Assembly (NCBI GenBank): GCA_947074125.1
Contig: CAMTOM010000038.1
Location: forward strand, 1-8,899
Reading direction: 5' to 3'
DNA from: an uncultured Desulfovibrionaceae bacterium
GTDB taxonomy: Bacteria; Desulfobacterota; Desulfovibrionia; Desulfovibrionales; Desulfovibrionaceae
Length of the DNA stretch: 8,899 bases
Shown: piece after piece, positions 1-7,042 of the stretch
How positions within the stretch are numbered: the stretch's first letter is position 1
How the letters are laid out: each line of letters opens with the position of its first letter
Translations under genes and position numbers: made by a program
Notes under the pieces: generated by a model
Database searches by the model: none
Seen by the model: the letters and a program-made list of their open reading frames with translations, nothing else
What the model was told of the DNA's origin: nothing

Positions 1-40
1 GTTCACTATCTTGAGGTAGTTCCTGCATAGCTCTTACTTT

Positions 41-424
41 GTGTTGAAGACCAGGTTGTGGGAGGGGCTTGTACGCTCCCTGGGAGGTTATAATGTTTTT
101 TCCTCCCGGGCGCTGTTTGGCAAAACAGGGGGGCATATGGCTATTGAAACACTGACAAGTCGCATTCAGGGCTTCCCTCTCAAGCTGTGCCGCATCGCAG
201 CAGATCTCTTCAGCATTACCTTTCTCAGTATCATGACAATACAGGGTATTCGCATGGTACAGATACAGAATTTCCAAACATCTGCCGCCCTGCGCATTCC
301 CATGTCATGGGTATATGTGGTAATTCCTTTTGGCTGCGCTGTCATGTTACTCTATGTTGTGCTGCACCTGATTGAAACAGTGCGTACTCCTGCAGACGCC
401 TTTACAAAGGAGTGTGGCTCATGA
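41..424 (+). CDS. dctQ: TRAP transporter small permease subunit (DctQ family), N-terminally truncated or decayed
   Basis: DctQ is the four-helix inner-membrane subunit that partners DctM in tripartite solute uptake. The second half fits the family well: a GGHMAIETL stretch (residues 30-38, family pattern 'GGHI.vd.l'), a membrane helix at about 50-72, then SAALRIPMSWVYVVIPFG (81-98) leading into the last helix (to about 111). The first half does not fit. Family members are usually about 160 residues with two more N-terminal helices; here the frame opens only after a TAG at 17-19, the GTG at 41 has no ribosome binding site, and residues 1-29 are not convincingly hydrophobic. An ATG at 137 after a G-run would give only 95 residues. 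In another frame, positions 57-86 read YAPWEVIMFF, which could be a frameshifted piece of helix 2. The stop overlaps the dctM start (ATGA). It may be a pseudogene; family assignment is firm, the start is not. Confidence 0.65.
   Translation: MLKTRLWEGLVRSLGGYNVFSSRALFGKTGGHMAIETLTSRIQGFPLKLCRIAADLFSITFLSIMTIQGIRMVQIQNFQTSAALRIPMSWVYVVIPFGCAVMLLYVVLHLIETVRTPADAFTKECGS
406..412 (+). promoter_or_regulatory. Ribosome binding site deciding the dctM start
   Basis: AAAGGAG lies 8 bases before the ATG at 421, inside the end of dctQ. It favours this ATG over the GTG at 412, whose first base is the last base of the site. Confidence 0.7.
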
Positions 425-1704
425 TGCTCTGGATTATGCTTTCCAGCTTCTTTTTTATCCTCGCAACAGGAGCCTCCATTGGTGTCGGGCTGGGTCTTTC
501 TTCCGCAATTGCCCTCTATACCTCACTGAATATGCCGCTTGTCGTCGTTGTACAGCGCATGTTCACCTCTGTAGACTCATTCTCTTTTATGGCTGTTCCT
601 TTCTTCATGCTGGCTGGAGCCTTCATGTCTGCGGGTGGTGTGACGAAGCGTATCGTGGATTTTTCCATGGCACTGGTAGGCGCACTTGCCGGAGGCCTTG
701 CTCTTGTCGTCGCTGTTGCGGGCATGTTTTTTGCGGCTCTGTCAGGCTCATCCGCAGCAACCACGGCAGCCATTGGCGCAGCAATGATTGATGAAATGGA
801 AAAACGCGGCTACCCACGGTCTTTTGCAGCCGCCGTTGTTGCCAGCGGTGGCACTGTCGGCATCGTAATTCCCCCCTCCATTACCATGGTAGTATATGGC
901 TCTATCGCCAACACCTCCATTGGCGACCTCTTCATTGCCGGCTTTGTGCCTGGTCTGCTTATGGGGCTCACAATGTGTGTGGTGAGCTGGGTCATTTCAA
1001 AGAAAAACGGCTACAAGGGAGAAGGTGCCTTCTCTTTCATGCGCGTTGCACGCTCTTTCCGCGAATGCTTCTGGGCGCTGATGATGCCTGTCATCATCCT
1101 TGGTGGTATTTACTGTGGCATTTTCACCCCCACAGAAGCCGCTGCCGTTGCGGCTGTCTATGGTGCGTTCATTGGTATTGTTGTATACAAAGAACTGAAA
1201 CTGAAAGATCTCCCCAAAACATTGCTCAACGCCGCATACAGCACAACCATGATCATGTTTGTTGTTGGCGCAGCGAATGTGTTTGGCTGGATTCTTACCA
1301 ATGCACAGGTACCGCACATGCTGGCGCAAAGCTTTGCAGCCATTACCACAAATCCCATTGTCTTCCTGATGATGGTAAACGTGCTTTTGCTTGTCATCGG
1401 TACACTTATCAACGCCTCTGCGGCTGTTGTTATTCTGACTCCCATTCTGTTGCCTGTGGCGCTCAGCATGGGTATTGATCCTCTCTTCTTCGGTGTCCTG
1501 ATGGTTGTGAATCTCGCTATCGGCTGTATCACACCGCCAGTTGGTCTGGATCTCTTCATTGTTTCCTCTATCACGGGCATTTCCGTAGACAAGGTCACAG
1601 CCAAGGTAATGCCATATCTGATTATGCTTCTGGTGGATCTTGTCATACTGACATACTTCCCCGCCATTATTACCTTCCTGCCTAAGCTTCTCAATTCAGC
1701 CTAG
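421..1704 (+). CDS. dctM: TRAP transporter large permease subunit (DctM family)
   Basis: This is the large inner-membrane subunit of a TRAP transporter, which couples uptake of an organic acid-like substrate, delivered by a periplasmic binding protein (DctP), to the sodium or proton gradient. The protein is 427 residues, normal for the family, and hydrophobic throughout, with about a dozen membrane segments. Family motifs are visible: SGSSAATTAAIGAAMIDEM (about 108-126), GIVIPPSITMVVYG (147-160), IFTPTEAAAVAAVYG (234-248) and CITPPVGLDLF (369-379). I chose the ATG at 421 over the in-frame GTG at 412 because a good ribosome binding site (AAAGGAG, 406-412) sits 8 bases upstream of it and GTG 412 overlaps that site. 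The start overlaps the dctQ stop, so the two are translationally coupled. No binding-protein gene lies in the window, and substrate cannot be read from permease sequence alone. A hairpin follows at 1729-1762. Confidence 0.95.
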   Translation: MMLWIMLSSFFFILATGASIGVGLGLSSAIALYTSLNMPLVVVVQRMFTSVDSFSFMAVPFFMLAGAFMSAGGVTKRIVDFSMALVGALAGGLALVVAVAGMFFAALSGSSAATTAAIGAAMIDEMEKRGYPRSFAAAVVASGGTVGIVIPPSITMVVYGSIANTSIGDLFIAGFVPGLLMGLTMCVVSWVISKKNGYKGEGAFSFMRVARSFRECFWALMMPVIILGGIYCGIFTPTEAAAVAAVYGAFIGIVVYKELKLKDLPKTLLNAAYSTTMIMFVVGAANVFGWILTNAQVPHMLAQSFAAITTNPIVFLMMVNVLLLVIGTLINASAAVVILTPILLPVALSMGIDPLFFGVLMVVNLAIGCITPPVGLDLFIVSSITGISVDKVTAKVMPYLIMLLVDLVILTYFPAIITFLPKLLNSA

Positions 1705-1728
1705 CTGGAAGAAAACACAACACACAAC

Positions 1729-1762
1729 AAAGGGGAACGTTTCGCATAGAACGTTCCCCTTT
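1729..1762. terminator. Bidirectional hairpin terminator between dctM and thiF
   Basis: AAAGGGGAACGTT (1729-1741) and AACGTTCCCCTTT (1750-1762) form a perfect 13-bp stem around an 8-base loop. It sits 24 bases after the dctM stop and 37 bases after the thiF stop of the opposite strand, so it can serve both converging operons. Read on the minus strand the stem ends in TTT followed by a T/G-rich tail; read on the plus strand the T-run is only three bases, so termination may be better for the thi operon. Confidence 0.85.
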
Positions 1763-1799
1763 AGCGTATATTCTTCCCGATCAGTGTGGATACTTTCTT

Positions 1800-2414
1800 T
1801 TACAGGGAAACCTGAGTCGCTCCCAATACGTGTTCCAACACAGCATCCGCCTGAAGGGCTGCCGCCTGCATCACACGCGGTGCCAGAGGTGGCAGTACAG
1901 CAACATCAGACGTAAAATCACCGACGAGCACAAGATGTTCTCCCAAAGAACGCTTTTGCATCGGCTCGCCACCAACGCCTGCCATACCCGAAGCACTCAC
2001 CGTAAAACGACCTGCCTGAAGCGCAGCCTCCACAAAAAAGCGTTTGCTTTCCGGCGCATCCAGCGCCTCAACCCACACAGGAGCCAAATCAAGCAAAGAG
2101 GTCACATTCGCCTCGGTGATCCACAGTGAATGCACATCCACACTCACAGAAGAACACAGTGCCCGCATTTGCGCTGCAAGCGCTTCTGTTTTCTGACAGG
2201 CCACGTGATGGGGAAAATAGTGCTGCCGATTCAGATTGGAAGGCTCCACCCTACCACAGTGTAGCCACAGCAGTCGGGTGGGTGCGGTACAGACGAGCCT
2301 CATGGCCCGATTGGACCCGAGCCCCCCCAAACCAGCAATGCCCACACGCGCTTGCGACACCGCCTTGCGGACAGCAGGAGAAAGATAGCGCAGCAGTCCT
2401 TCACTCAGCGACAT
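1800..2414 (-). CDS. thiF: ThiF-family sulfur carrier protein ThiS adenylyltransferase (short form)
   Basis: It is expected to activate the ThiS C-terminal glycine as an acyl-adenylate for sulfur loading. The protein is 204 residues, the compact form found after thiH in anaerobes, without the zinc CxxC pairs of longer MoeB/ThiF proteins. Visible parts: the nucleotide-binding loop VGIAGLGGLGS (24-34), EPSNLNRQ (57-64, with Arg63), Lys75 in ACQKTEAL, and Asp119 in VEALDAPESK, all matching the E1-like fold. The C-terminal part (LVGDFTSD...LPPLAPRV, 163-181) matches short ThiF proteins. Oddly, the acidic 'DxDxV' just before SNLNRQ is replaced by His52-Cys53-Gly54, which may impair ATP binding. 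ATG 2414 is chosen: it overlaps the thiH stop (TGATG) by one base and has a GGGGGG run 5 bases upstream; TTG at 2417 is the alternative. It is the last gene of the thi operon. Confidence 0.88.
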   Translation of the reverse strand: MSLSEGLLRYLSPAVRKAVSQARVGIAGLGGLGSNRAMRLVCTAPTRLLWLHCGRVEPSNLNRQHYFPHHVACQKTEALAAQMRALCSSVSVDVHSLWITEANVTSLLDLAPVWVEALDAPESKRFFVEAALQAGRFTVSASGMAGVGGEPMQKRSLGEHLVLVGDFTSDVAVLPPLAPRVMQAAALQADAVLEHVLGATQVSL

Positions 2415-3580
2415 CAACGCCCCCCATGCTCACACAAGACAGACGACTCTTCTGGCGCTATCTGTGGCAGCACAGAACAGTCTTCCCAATCCTTGAGCAC
2501 TGCCTGATAGCCATTGTCAGCAAGAGCGCGCTGCATCGCCGCAACACTGCGATGATCGGCAATTTCAAACTGTCCCACATTATCATTCTGCTCCACACGC
2601 CCGCCTACAGCCGTAGACACGCCCGCCGAAACACGTGTTATGCCAAGCGGTACCAGGTGGTCACGCATAAACGCACTTTCACGGCTCGACACAGTAATGG
2701 GACTGCGCGGCAAAAAGCAGCGTAGCGCCGTAACATATTGCACAAAATGAATATCATCAACAGGATGCGGCACAGCAAAACTGCCTTCATGCGGGCACAT
2801 TCTGGGAACCGAAAGACCAATATCCACGGCAGGATATGTTTTTTGCAGCCACCATGCGTGCAAACCAGTACAAAAGGCATCCTGAAAAAAGTCATCCAGT
2901 CCCAGCAAAGCCCCAATACCTACAGAACGCAGTCCTGCTGCGGCTGCGCGGGAAGGAGCATCCAGACGCCAGGCATAATCCCGCTTTGGCCCCGCAGGGT
3001 GCAACCATTCATAGAGTGCCGGATCATAGGTTTCCTGAAACATGGTCATCGCGTCTATACCTTTGCTGACCAGAAAAGCGTATTCTTCAGTCGTCATGGA
3101 ATAGACCTCGATACCGATCGAGGCAAAATAGGGCTTGATACGCTCCGCCACAGCTCCAATATATTGGGGCGAGGCGACATGACGGGCATCACCTGTCAGC
3201 AAAAGAATATGCTGCAAGCCCATGTGAGCAATGACTTTTGCCTCACTCAGAGCCTGTTCTACTGTGAGGTGATGGCGCTGCTGCGTATTGGAAGCATTGA
3301 AGCCGCAATAACGACACTGATTGGTACAGATATCAGACAGATAAAGAGGCGTGAACAAATGCACCGCACGCCCGAAATAGCGCAAGGTCAAATCATGAGC
3401 CCGAGCGGCCATTGCCTCAAGACACTGCGTTGCTGCGGGTGAGAGCAGGAGCATGAAATCCTGCGGGCGCAAGATTTCTTTTTCAAGCACCGCAAGCACA
3501 GCATCCCGTGTTGCGGCAGCGTAACAATCCTGACGGCGCTCACGCGACCATGCCGCCAAAAGCTGCTCAAAGGTCTGCAT
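2414..3580 (-). CDS. thiH: 2-iminoacetate (dehydroglycine) synthase ThiH, radical SAM
   Basis: ThiH cleaves tyrosine with S-adenosylmethionine to give dehydroglycine, the C2-N1 unit of the thiamine thiazole, and p-cresol. It is cytoplasmic, works with ThiG and is oxygen-sensitive. The protein is 388 residues, normal for the family. The radical-SAM cluster motif CxxxCxxC is Cys85, Cys89 and Cys92 in DICTNQCRYCGF, preceded by the typical HLFTPLYLS. Further family stretches are ILLLTGDAR, MTMFQETYDPALYEWLHPAGPKRDY, GLSVPRMCPHEGSF, SSRESAFMRDHL and GVSTAVGG, with a C-terminal FEIADHRSV. The ATG at 3580 lies inside the end of thiG (14-base overlap) behind a strong ribosome binding site (GGGAGGAG). 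Its stop overlaps the thiF start. Use of ThiH rather than ThiO points to anaerobic life. Confidence 0.96.
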   Translation of the reverse strand: MQTFEQLLAAWSRERRQDCYAAATRDAVLAVLEKEILRPQDFMLLLSPAATQCLEAMAARAHDLTLRYFGRAVHLFTPLYLSDICTNQCRYCGFNASNTQQRHHLTVEQALSEAKVIAHMGLQHILLLTGDARHVASPQYIGAVAERIKPYFASIGIEVYSMTTEEYAFLVSKGIDAMTMFQETYDPALYEWLHPAGPKRDYAWRLDAPSRAAAAGLRSVGIGALLGLDDFFQDAFCTGLHAWWLQKTYPAVDIGLSVPRMCPHEGSFAVPHPVDDIHFVQYVTALRCFLPRSPITVSSRESAFMRDHLVPLGITRVSAGVSTAVGGRVEQNDNVGQFEIADHRSVAAMQRALADNGYQAVLKDWEDCSVLPQIAPEESSVLCEHGGR

Positions 3581-4358
3581 GTTCTCCTCCCAGAGCGTGC
3601 AAAAAGCCCGTTAGCGGAGATGAGGCACGTGCCCCACCAGAACGCTCCGCACCAAGCCCCGCCAGAAAGGCCATACGTCCGGCACGCACAGCATCCCGAA
3701 AAGCTTCTGCCATGTGCACAGGGGTATCAGCCGAGGCAATCGCAGTATTGACAAGACAGGCAGCCGCGCCCATTTCCATGGCTTCACAGGCCTGAGAAGG
3801 ACGCCCAATACCCGCATCGACAATGACCGGAAGCGTCATTTCCTCAATAAGAATGCCAATCATTTCCTTGGTGCGCAGTCCTCTATTCGTACCAATAGGA
3901 GCCCCCAAAGGCATGATTGCTGCGGCTCCTGCCTGCGCACAGTCGCGTGCCACATAAAGATCAGGGTTGATATATGGCAGCGCTACAAAATCTTCTTTGA
4001 CGAGCAGCTCCACAGCTTTTGCTGTTTCGTAGCCATCGGGTAAAAGATAGCGGCTATCAGAAATAACTTCTATTTTGATCCAGTTACCGCAGCCAGCAGC
4101 ACGGGCAAGGCGGGCAAGGCGCACAGCCTCCTGGGCTGTTCTCGCGCCGGAGGTATTGGGCAGCAGGCGCATATGCTCTGGTATGTGCCCCACAATGCCT
4201 TCAGAACCTTTTTCCACCCGCCGCATGGCAACAGTGATGACCTGAGCGCCACTAGCCGCACACACATCAGGAATAAGGGCATCAGCGCTATACTTTCCGG
4301 TTCCAATAAAGAGGCGACTTGTCAGCGCAATGCCTCCCAGCTCAAACACATCATCCAT
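3567..4358 (-). CDS. thiG: Thiazole synthase ThiG
   Basis: ThiG condenses 1-deoxyxylulose 5-phosphate, dehydroglycine and the ThiS thiocarboxylate sulfur into the thiazole phosphate of thiamine. The protein is 263 residues, normal for this TIM-barrel family. Landmarks: LFIGTGKY near the N-terminus (16-23), TVAMRRV (42-48), PNTSGARTAQEAV (67-79), the probable Schiff-base lysine in IKIEVISD (Lys95), LPYINPDLYVARDC, phosphate-binding MPLGAPIGTNRGL, and IVDAGIGRPSQACEAMEMGA followed by NTAIA. The start is the ATG at 4358, one base after the thiS stop; the frame stays open further upstream, but that would run back into thiS and add 31 residues with no family match. The 3' end overlaps thiH. I see no missing key residue. 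Confidence 0.97.
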   Translation of the reverse strand: MDDVFELGGIALTSRLFIGTGKYSADALIPDVCAASGAQVITVAMRRVEKGSEGIVGHIPEHMRLLPNTSGARTAQEAVRLARLARAAGCGNWIKIEVISDSRYLLPDGYETAKAVELLVKEDFVALPYINPDLYVARDCAQAGAAAIMPLGAPIGTNRGLRTKEMIGILIEEMTLPVIVDAGIGRPSQACEAMEMGAAACLVNTAIASADTPVHMAEAFRDAVRAGRMAFLAGLGAERSGGARASSPLTGFLHALGGEHADL

Positions 4359-4359
4359 A

Positions 4360-4560
4360 CTAGCCGCCTCCAACAAAGTGCAGTATTTCCAAGGAGTCTC
4401 CCTCACACAAAAGCACCTCGGCAAATGTTCCCGCAGGAACAATTTCGCCATTGCGCTCCACCAGCAGCACAGCCGGATTCAACTTGCGACTGAGCAAAAG
4501 CGCCTCAAGAGTGCATTCTTTTTCAAGAGAAGCTGTACTGCCATTGATACTGATATCCAT
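4360..4560 (-). CDS. thiS: Sulfur carrier protein ThiS
   Basis: ThiS is the small ubiquitin-like carrier whose C-terminal glycine is adenylated and converted to a thiocarboxylate that donates sulfur to ThiG. The protein is 66 residues, typical size, starting MDISINGS and ending HFVGGG with the required terminal Gly-Gly (65-66). The central PAVLLVERNGEIVP matches the family. The ATG at 4560 is preceded by GAGGTG at a 6-base spacing. An in-frame upstream extension to 4623 would cover the attenuator hairpin and is not credible. It is the first gene after the TPP riboswitch and is separated from thiG by one base, so ThiS and ThiG are probably made in step. Confidence 0.95.
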   Translation of the reverse strand: MDISINGSTASLEKECTLEALLLSRKLNPAVLLVERNGEIVPAGTFAEVLLCEGDSLEILHFVGGG

Positions 4561-4583
4561 GAGACACCTCACAGGCACAAAAC

Positions 4584-4610
4584 AAAAAAAGTCCCGACAA
4601 AATACGGGAC
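4584..4610 (-). terminator. Riboswitch-controlled intrinsic terminator (attenuator) before thiS
   Basis: On the minus strand GTCCCG (4610-4605) and CGGGAC (4596-4591) form a 6-bp GC-rich stem with an 8-base loop, followed at once by seven T (4590-4584). It lies between the TPP aptamer and thiS, so TPP binding should end transcription early. A TGCGTC segment (4613-4608) overlapping its left arm can instead pair with GACGCA inside the aptamer core (4649-4644), a candidate antiterminator. Confidence 0.88.
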
Positions 4611-4634
4611 GCAACTGAAGCATAAGACCTCAAT

Positions 4635-4718
4635 CAGCTTCCCTGCGTCAGTATAGTCTGCTTCAGGTTCCAGGGGTCAGGAACGAATCCAGTCTCAGCC
4701 TTCCGGCTCCCCCAGCTG
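4635..4718 (-). promoter_or_regulatory. TPP riboswitch (THI element) controlling thiSGHF
   Basis: The minus strand carries the conserved TPP aptamer. P1 closes by CAGCT (4718-4714) with AGCTG (4639-4635). Next come GGGGGAGCC and GGCTGAGA (the pyrimidine-binding CUGAGA), then GACCCC, TGGAACCTGA and ACTGACGCAGGGAA (the pyrophosphate-binding part). All core blocks are present in the right order, with a short P3 region. The position upstream of thiS and the following terminator indicate transcriptional OFF control by thiamine pyrophosphate. Confidence 0.96.
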
Positions 4719-4732
4719 TAAATCACCGAACA

Positions 4733-4761
4733 AACATAGTCTCCTTTGCACAAGCTGGCAA
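4733..4761 (-). promoter_or_regulatory. Sigma-70-like promoter of the thi operon
   Basis: TTGCCA (-35, 4761-4756) and TATGTT (-10, 4738-4733) are separated by exactly 17 bases. The predicted start, near 4726, falls just before the 5' strand of riboswitch P1 at 4718, which is the expected spacing for a riboswitch leader. The -35 matches the consensus at five of six positions and the -10 at four of six. Confidence 0.65.
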
Positions 4762-4850
4762 GGGGATAGTTGCGAGGTGAAAACCGTAAAAGGATCTCCT
4801 GAGCCTTCTTCTTATCAAGAGATTGTGCTGTAATCGCAGAACAACACAAC

Positions 4851-4887
4851 AAAAGCGGCGGCTTTCCTCAAGAAAGTCGCCGCTTTT
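4851..4887 (-). terminator. Hairpin terminator after the exported-protein gene cluster
   Basis: The arms at 4851-4866 and 4872-4887 pair over 16 positions (one A-C mismatch on the minus strand, a G-U pair on the plus strand) around a 5-base loop. On the minus strand the stem ends in TTTT with a T-rich tail. It begins 23 bases after the stop of the last exported-protein gene and separates that unit from the thi promoter. Confidence 0.85.
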
Positions 4888-4910
4888 ACTACTTCAAATA
4901 TATAATCCTA

Positions 4911-5768
4911 TTATCGCTGCACCGTCATGCTTGTTGTGAGCAACCTGTCTCCAAACAAAGCATTGATTGGCACAGAAACACGCGCTCCCGAACGCATTTC
5001 CGACGTAGAAACCTTCACATAAAACGTGCTGTTGCCTTCTGTCAGCAACACTTTGAGCCTGCCAATCTTGGGCGAGGCCACAATCCAGCCACACAAGCGC
5101 CTTGTCTCTCCTGTTTGCTGGAGGATGCGCGTGAGTGAGAGATCGGAAGAAGCATCCCGAAAAAGAGTGTAGATGTACTCGCCACCCTTTTCAGAACGAC
5201 GAACCTCTCCTTCTTTAGAGAAGGCTGGCGACGACGTATCAAAAAAAGCGACCCGTGAAGGCTTGACCATCCCAGAGTACAGCTCTTCAGAAGATCCAGA
5301 TTTTAAGCGGCTGCTCAATCTCTCGGCGCTCACGCCTGACTGCAATCCCCAAATGCTCCGATAGGCACTACCGCGTATTGGAGAAGAAGAGGAACGAAAG
5401 CCTCCTTCCAAAGGCACACTTTCCAACAGAACAAGCTGCCCGACAGAAGCCGGAGCGAAAGAAGAAATGGATTGGCGTCTCGGTGCTGGCGCTGCACGGG
5501 AAACACTTTGCGAAGACACAGCAACAGAAGGCGTTGCAGAAAATGTTGATGACGAAGACTGGGCACGCGCTGTTTCTCGCAGTGGCGCAGGCTCTCGCGA
5601 AGACCGCGATTGCGTAACTGTGCGCTTTGCAACATCAGGGCGCACCTGTAGCTCCCGCGACTGCCGCAATGTACGGTAGTTTATACCTTCCGGTATAGAA
5701 GCGGCTCTCGCATCCACTATCCACAATGAGACCAAGACCAGCACACTTGCCATTGCGACTTTTTTCAT
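4911..5768 (-). CDS. Secreted protein of unknown function with Ser/Arg-rich linker
   Basis: I do not recognise this 285-residue protein. The N-terminus is a clear Sec signal peptide: MKK, a hydrophobic stretch (4-18), and a likely cleavage at ARA-A (about 22). Residues about 35-135 are low complexity, rich in Ser, Arg, Ala and Pro. The C-terminal part, about 165-285, alternates hydrophobic and polar residues like a beta-rich domain (VAFFD, EYIYTLFRD, LCGWIVASP, LKVLL, TFYVKVS, ARVSVPINALFG) and has a single cysteine. The ATG at 5768 is chosen because GGGGGAGAG precedes it and it gives a clean signal peptide. An upstream ATG at 5804 overlaps the previous stop (ATGA) and would add 12 residues behind a weak site. 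It is probably the third gene of the exported-protein operon and is followed by a hairpin. It should be periplasmic or outer-membrane associated; the function is open. Confidence 0.85.
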   Translation of the reverse strand: MKKVAMASVLVLVSLWIVDARAASIPEGINYRTLRQSRELQVRPDVAKRTVTQSRSSREPAPLRETARAQSSSSTFSATPSVAVSSQSVSRAAPAPRRQSISSFAPASVGQLVLLESVPLEGGFRSSSSPIRGSAYRSIWGLQSGVSAERLSSRLKSGSSEELYSGMVKPSRVAFFDTSSPAFSKEGEVRRSEKGGEYIYTLFRDASSDLSLTRILQQTGETRRLCGWIVASPKIGRLKVLLTEGNSTFYVKVSTSEMRSGARVSVPINALFGDRLLTTSMTVQR

Positions 5769-5800
5769 GCTCTCCCCCATGTCAAAAGAACGGCACATAC

Positions 5801-7042
5801 TCATATCATATCCAGTGTTGCTTTTTGTGCAGCATCACGCATAATATTCAAGGTTTCTTCACTACCACTGCCTGAACTGTTTTGCTTTGCTGCATTCTGA
5901 GTGGCATTGCTTGGTTCCGGTTCACTTGCATCAACATCAAACATATCAGACTGGCGTGGTGCCTGGCGTGACACAGAAGATCCGGACGAAGAACGGGACG
6001 AGCTTGTCGCACTGGTCACTGTCCTGCTACTGCCACGAGCAGTGGAGGCCTTGGCGGTATGTGCCTTGTTCGTTTGCCCAGCAACAGAAGAAGCCGTGCC
6101 CGGCAATATCCGCTTGCCCACAGGCAGCAAGGGAAACACATCTGCAACAACGCCCTTCTCAAGCAGATCAAGATGCGCCCGCGCGGCATTTTCCTTTACC
6201 ACAAGAAGCAATGCGGCATTGAGACGCTCAAGCGAGACTGTTGTGGCAAGCGCATCAGGATATGTTGCGGTATAGCGTTCTCGCAGCAAATCGACATCTT
6301 GAGAAATCTGTGGATATTCCAGAGTGAGTTGCCCCACGGTCTCCTGACTACGCAAAGATGCTTTTACAGAGCGATCCAAAAGGGCATCCGTTTCCTGACG
6401 AAGCAAGGCAAGCTCGTCTCGTGTGGAAGCACCTTTTTTCGTGGAACGCGAAGACGTCATTGTAGATGTTTCCAGGCGAGGCAGGTTTTTCCCTTTTGCT
6501 GACAGTGCAGTATGGATCTGCCCGCCACGAAGTGTCAGTATAGCACGGCTGTCAGTAATGACCCCCTGGATACTCTCAAGCGCCTTCACAAGTTCATTGA
6601 TACTGCCATCAAAGTCTTCACGGGAGACCTTCTGGGTCGCATAGCTGGATAACAGAGGCTCAACCTCGCGCATATAGCACTGCATACCAGAAAGAGCCGC
6701 AATATGCAGACGATTCGCATTGGATGTATCAACAGTAAGATCAAAGGCACGCAGTTGCAAAGGTGCCAGTGTCGCATCAAGTGAATCTCGACGCAAAGCA
6801 GTATCTTTAGCTGTTCCAGCAACAACACCAGACACCGCAACACCATTTTGCATGTCAAGATACACATTGCGTGCATCTTCCACCAGCGATACACATTGCG
6901 TATATGATGTCCTTGATGTCCCTTCTGAAGTAAAAGGGTTCATCTGCTTCAGACAGCCAGACAAACTGCAACACAGTACCAGCAATGCTGATACGCGACA
7001 CAGTCCCAAAAAAGGCCGCTGTATATTTGTTCTCCATTGCAT
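5801..7042 (-). CDS. Outer-membrane-type lipoprotein of unknown function
   Basis: This is a 413-residue predicted lipoprotein that I cannot place in a known family. The signal peptide (about 1-29) ends in the lipobox LSGC with Cys30. The next residue is Leu, not Asp, so outer-membrane sorting is expected. Residues about 45-175 and 205-300 look mainly alpha-helical with charged, coiled-coil-like stretches. Residues about 313-395 are a Ser/Thr/Gly-rich flexible tail with an acidic patch (DVDASEPEP), and the last 18 residues could form a short helix. Besides Cys30, Cys50 and Cys122 could form a disulfide. The ATG at 7042 follows a strong AGGAGGGG site. It lies 94 bases after the SUMF1-fold gene, and its stop is 32 bases before the chosen start of the secreted protein. 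The context suggests a partner of the two neighbouring exported proteins. Confidence 0.88.
   Translation of the reverse strand: MQWRTNIQRPFLGLCRVSALLVLCCSLSGCLKQMNPFTSEGTSRTSYTQCVSLVEDARNVYLDMQNGVAVSGVVAGTAKDTALRRDSLDATLAPLQLRAFDLTVDTSNANRLHIAALSGMQCYMREVEPLLSSYATQKVSREDFDGSINELVKALESIQGVITDSRAILTLRGGQIHTALSAKGKNLPRLETSTMTSSRSTKKGASTRDELALLRQETDALLDRSVKASLRSQETVGQLTLEYPQISQDVDLLRERYTATYPDALATTVSLERLNAALLLVVKENAARAHLDLLEKGVVADVFPLLPVGKRILPGTASSVAGQTNKAHTAKASTARGSSRTVTSATSSSRSSSGSSVSRQAPRQSDMFDVDASEPEPSNATQNAAKQNSSGSGSEETLNIMRDAAQKATLDMI

Noticed and set aside
1158..1694. A 178-codon minus-strand open frame antisense to dctM.
   Set aside because: dctM is unambiguous here and the antisense product shows no motif or ribosome binding site.
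2126..2725. Long plus-strand open frame antisense to thiF and thiH.
   Set aside because: It is a shadow of well-supported thi genes, with atypical composition and no family motif.
4359..4451. N-terminal extension of thiG (31 extra residues).
   Set aside because: It is thiS sequence in another frame, and family similarity begins at the ATG at 4358.
4561..4623. N-terminal extension of thiS (21 extra residues).
   Set aside because: It would start inside the leader and translate the attenuator hairpin; ThiS proteins begin at the ATG at 4560.
4634..4852. A 72-codon minus-strand open frame starting at a TTG and covering the thi leader.
   Set aside because: It contains the promoter and the whole TPP aptamer; its C-terminal half is the translation of conserved riboswitch RNA, and it has no convincing ribosome binding site.
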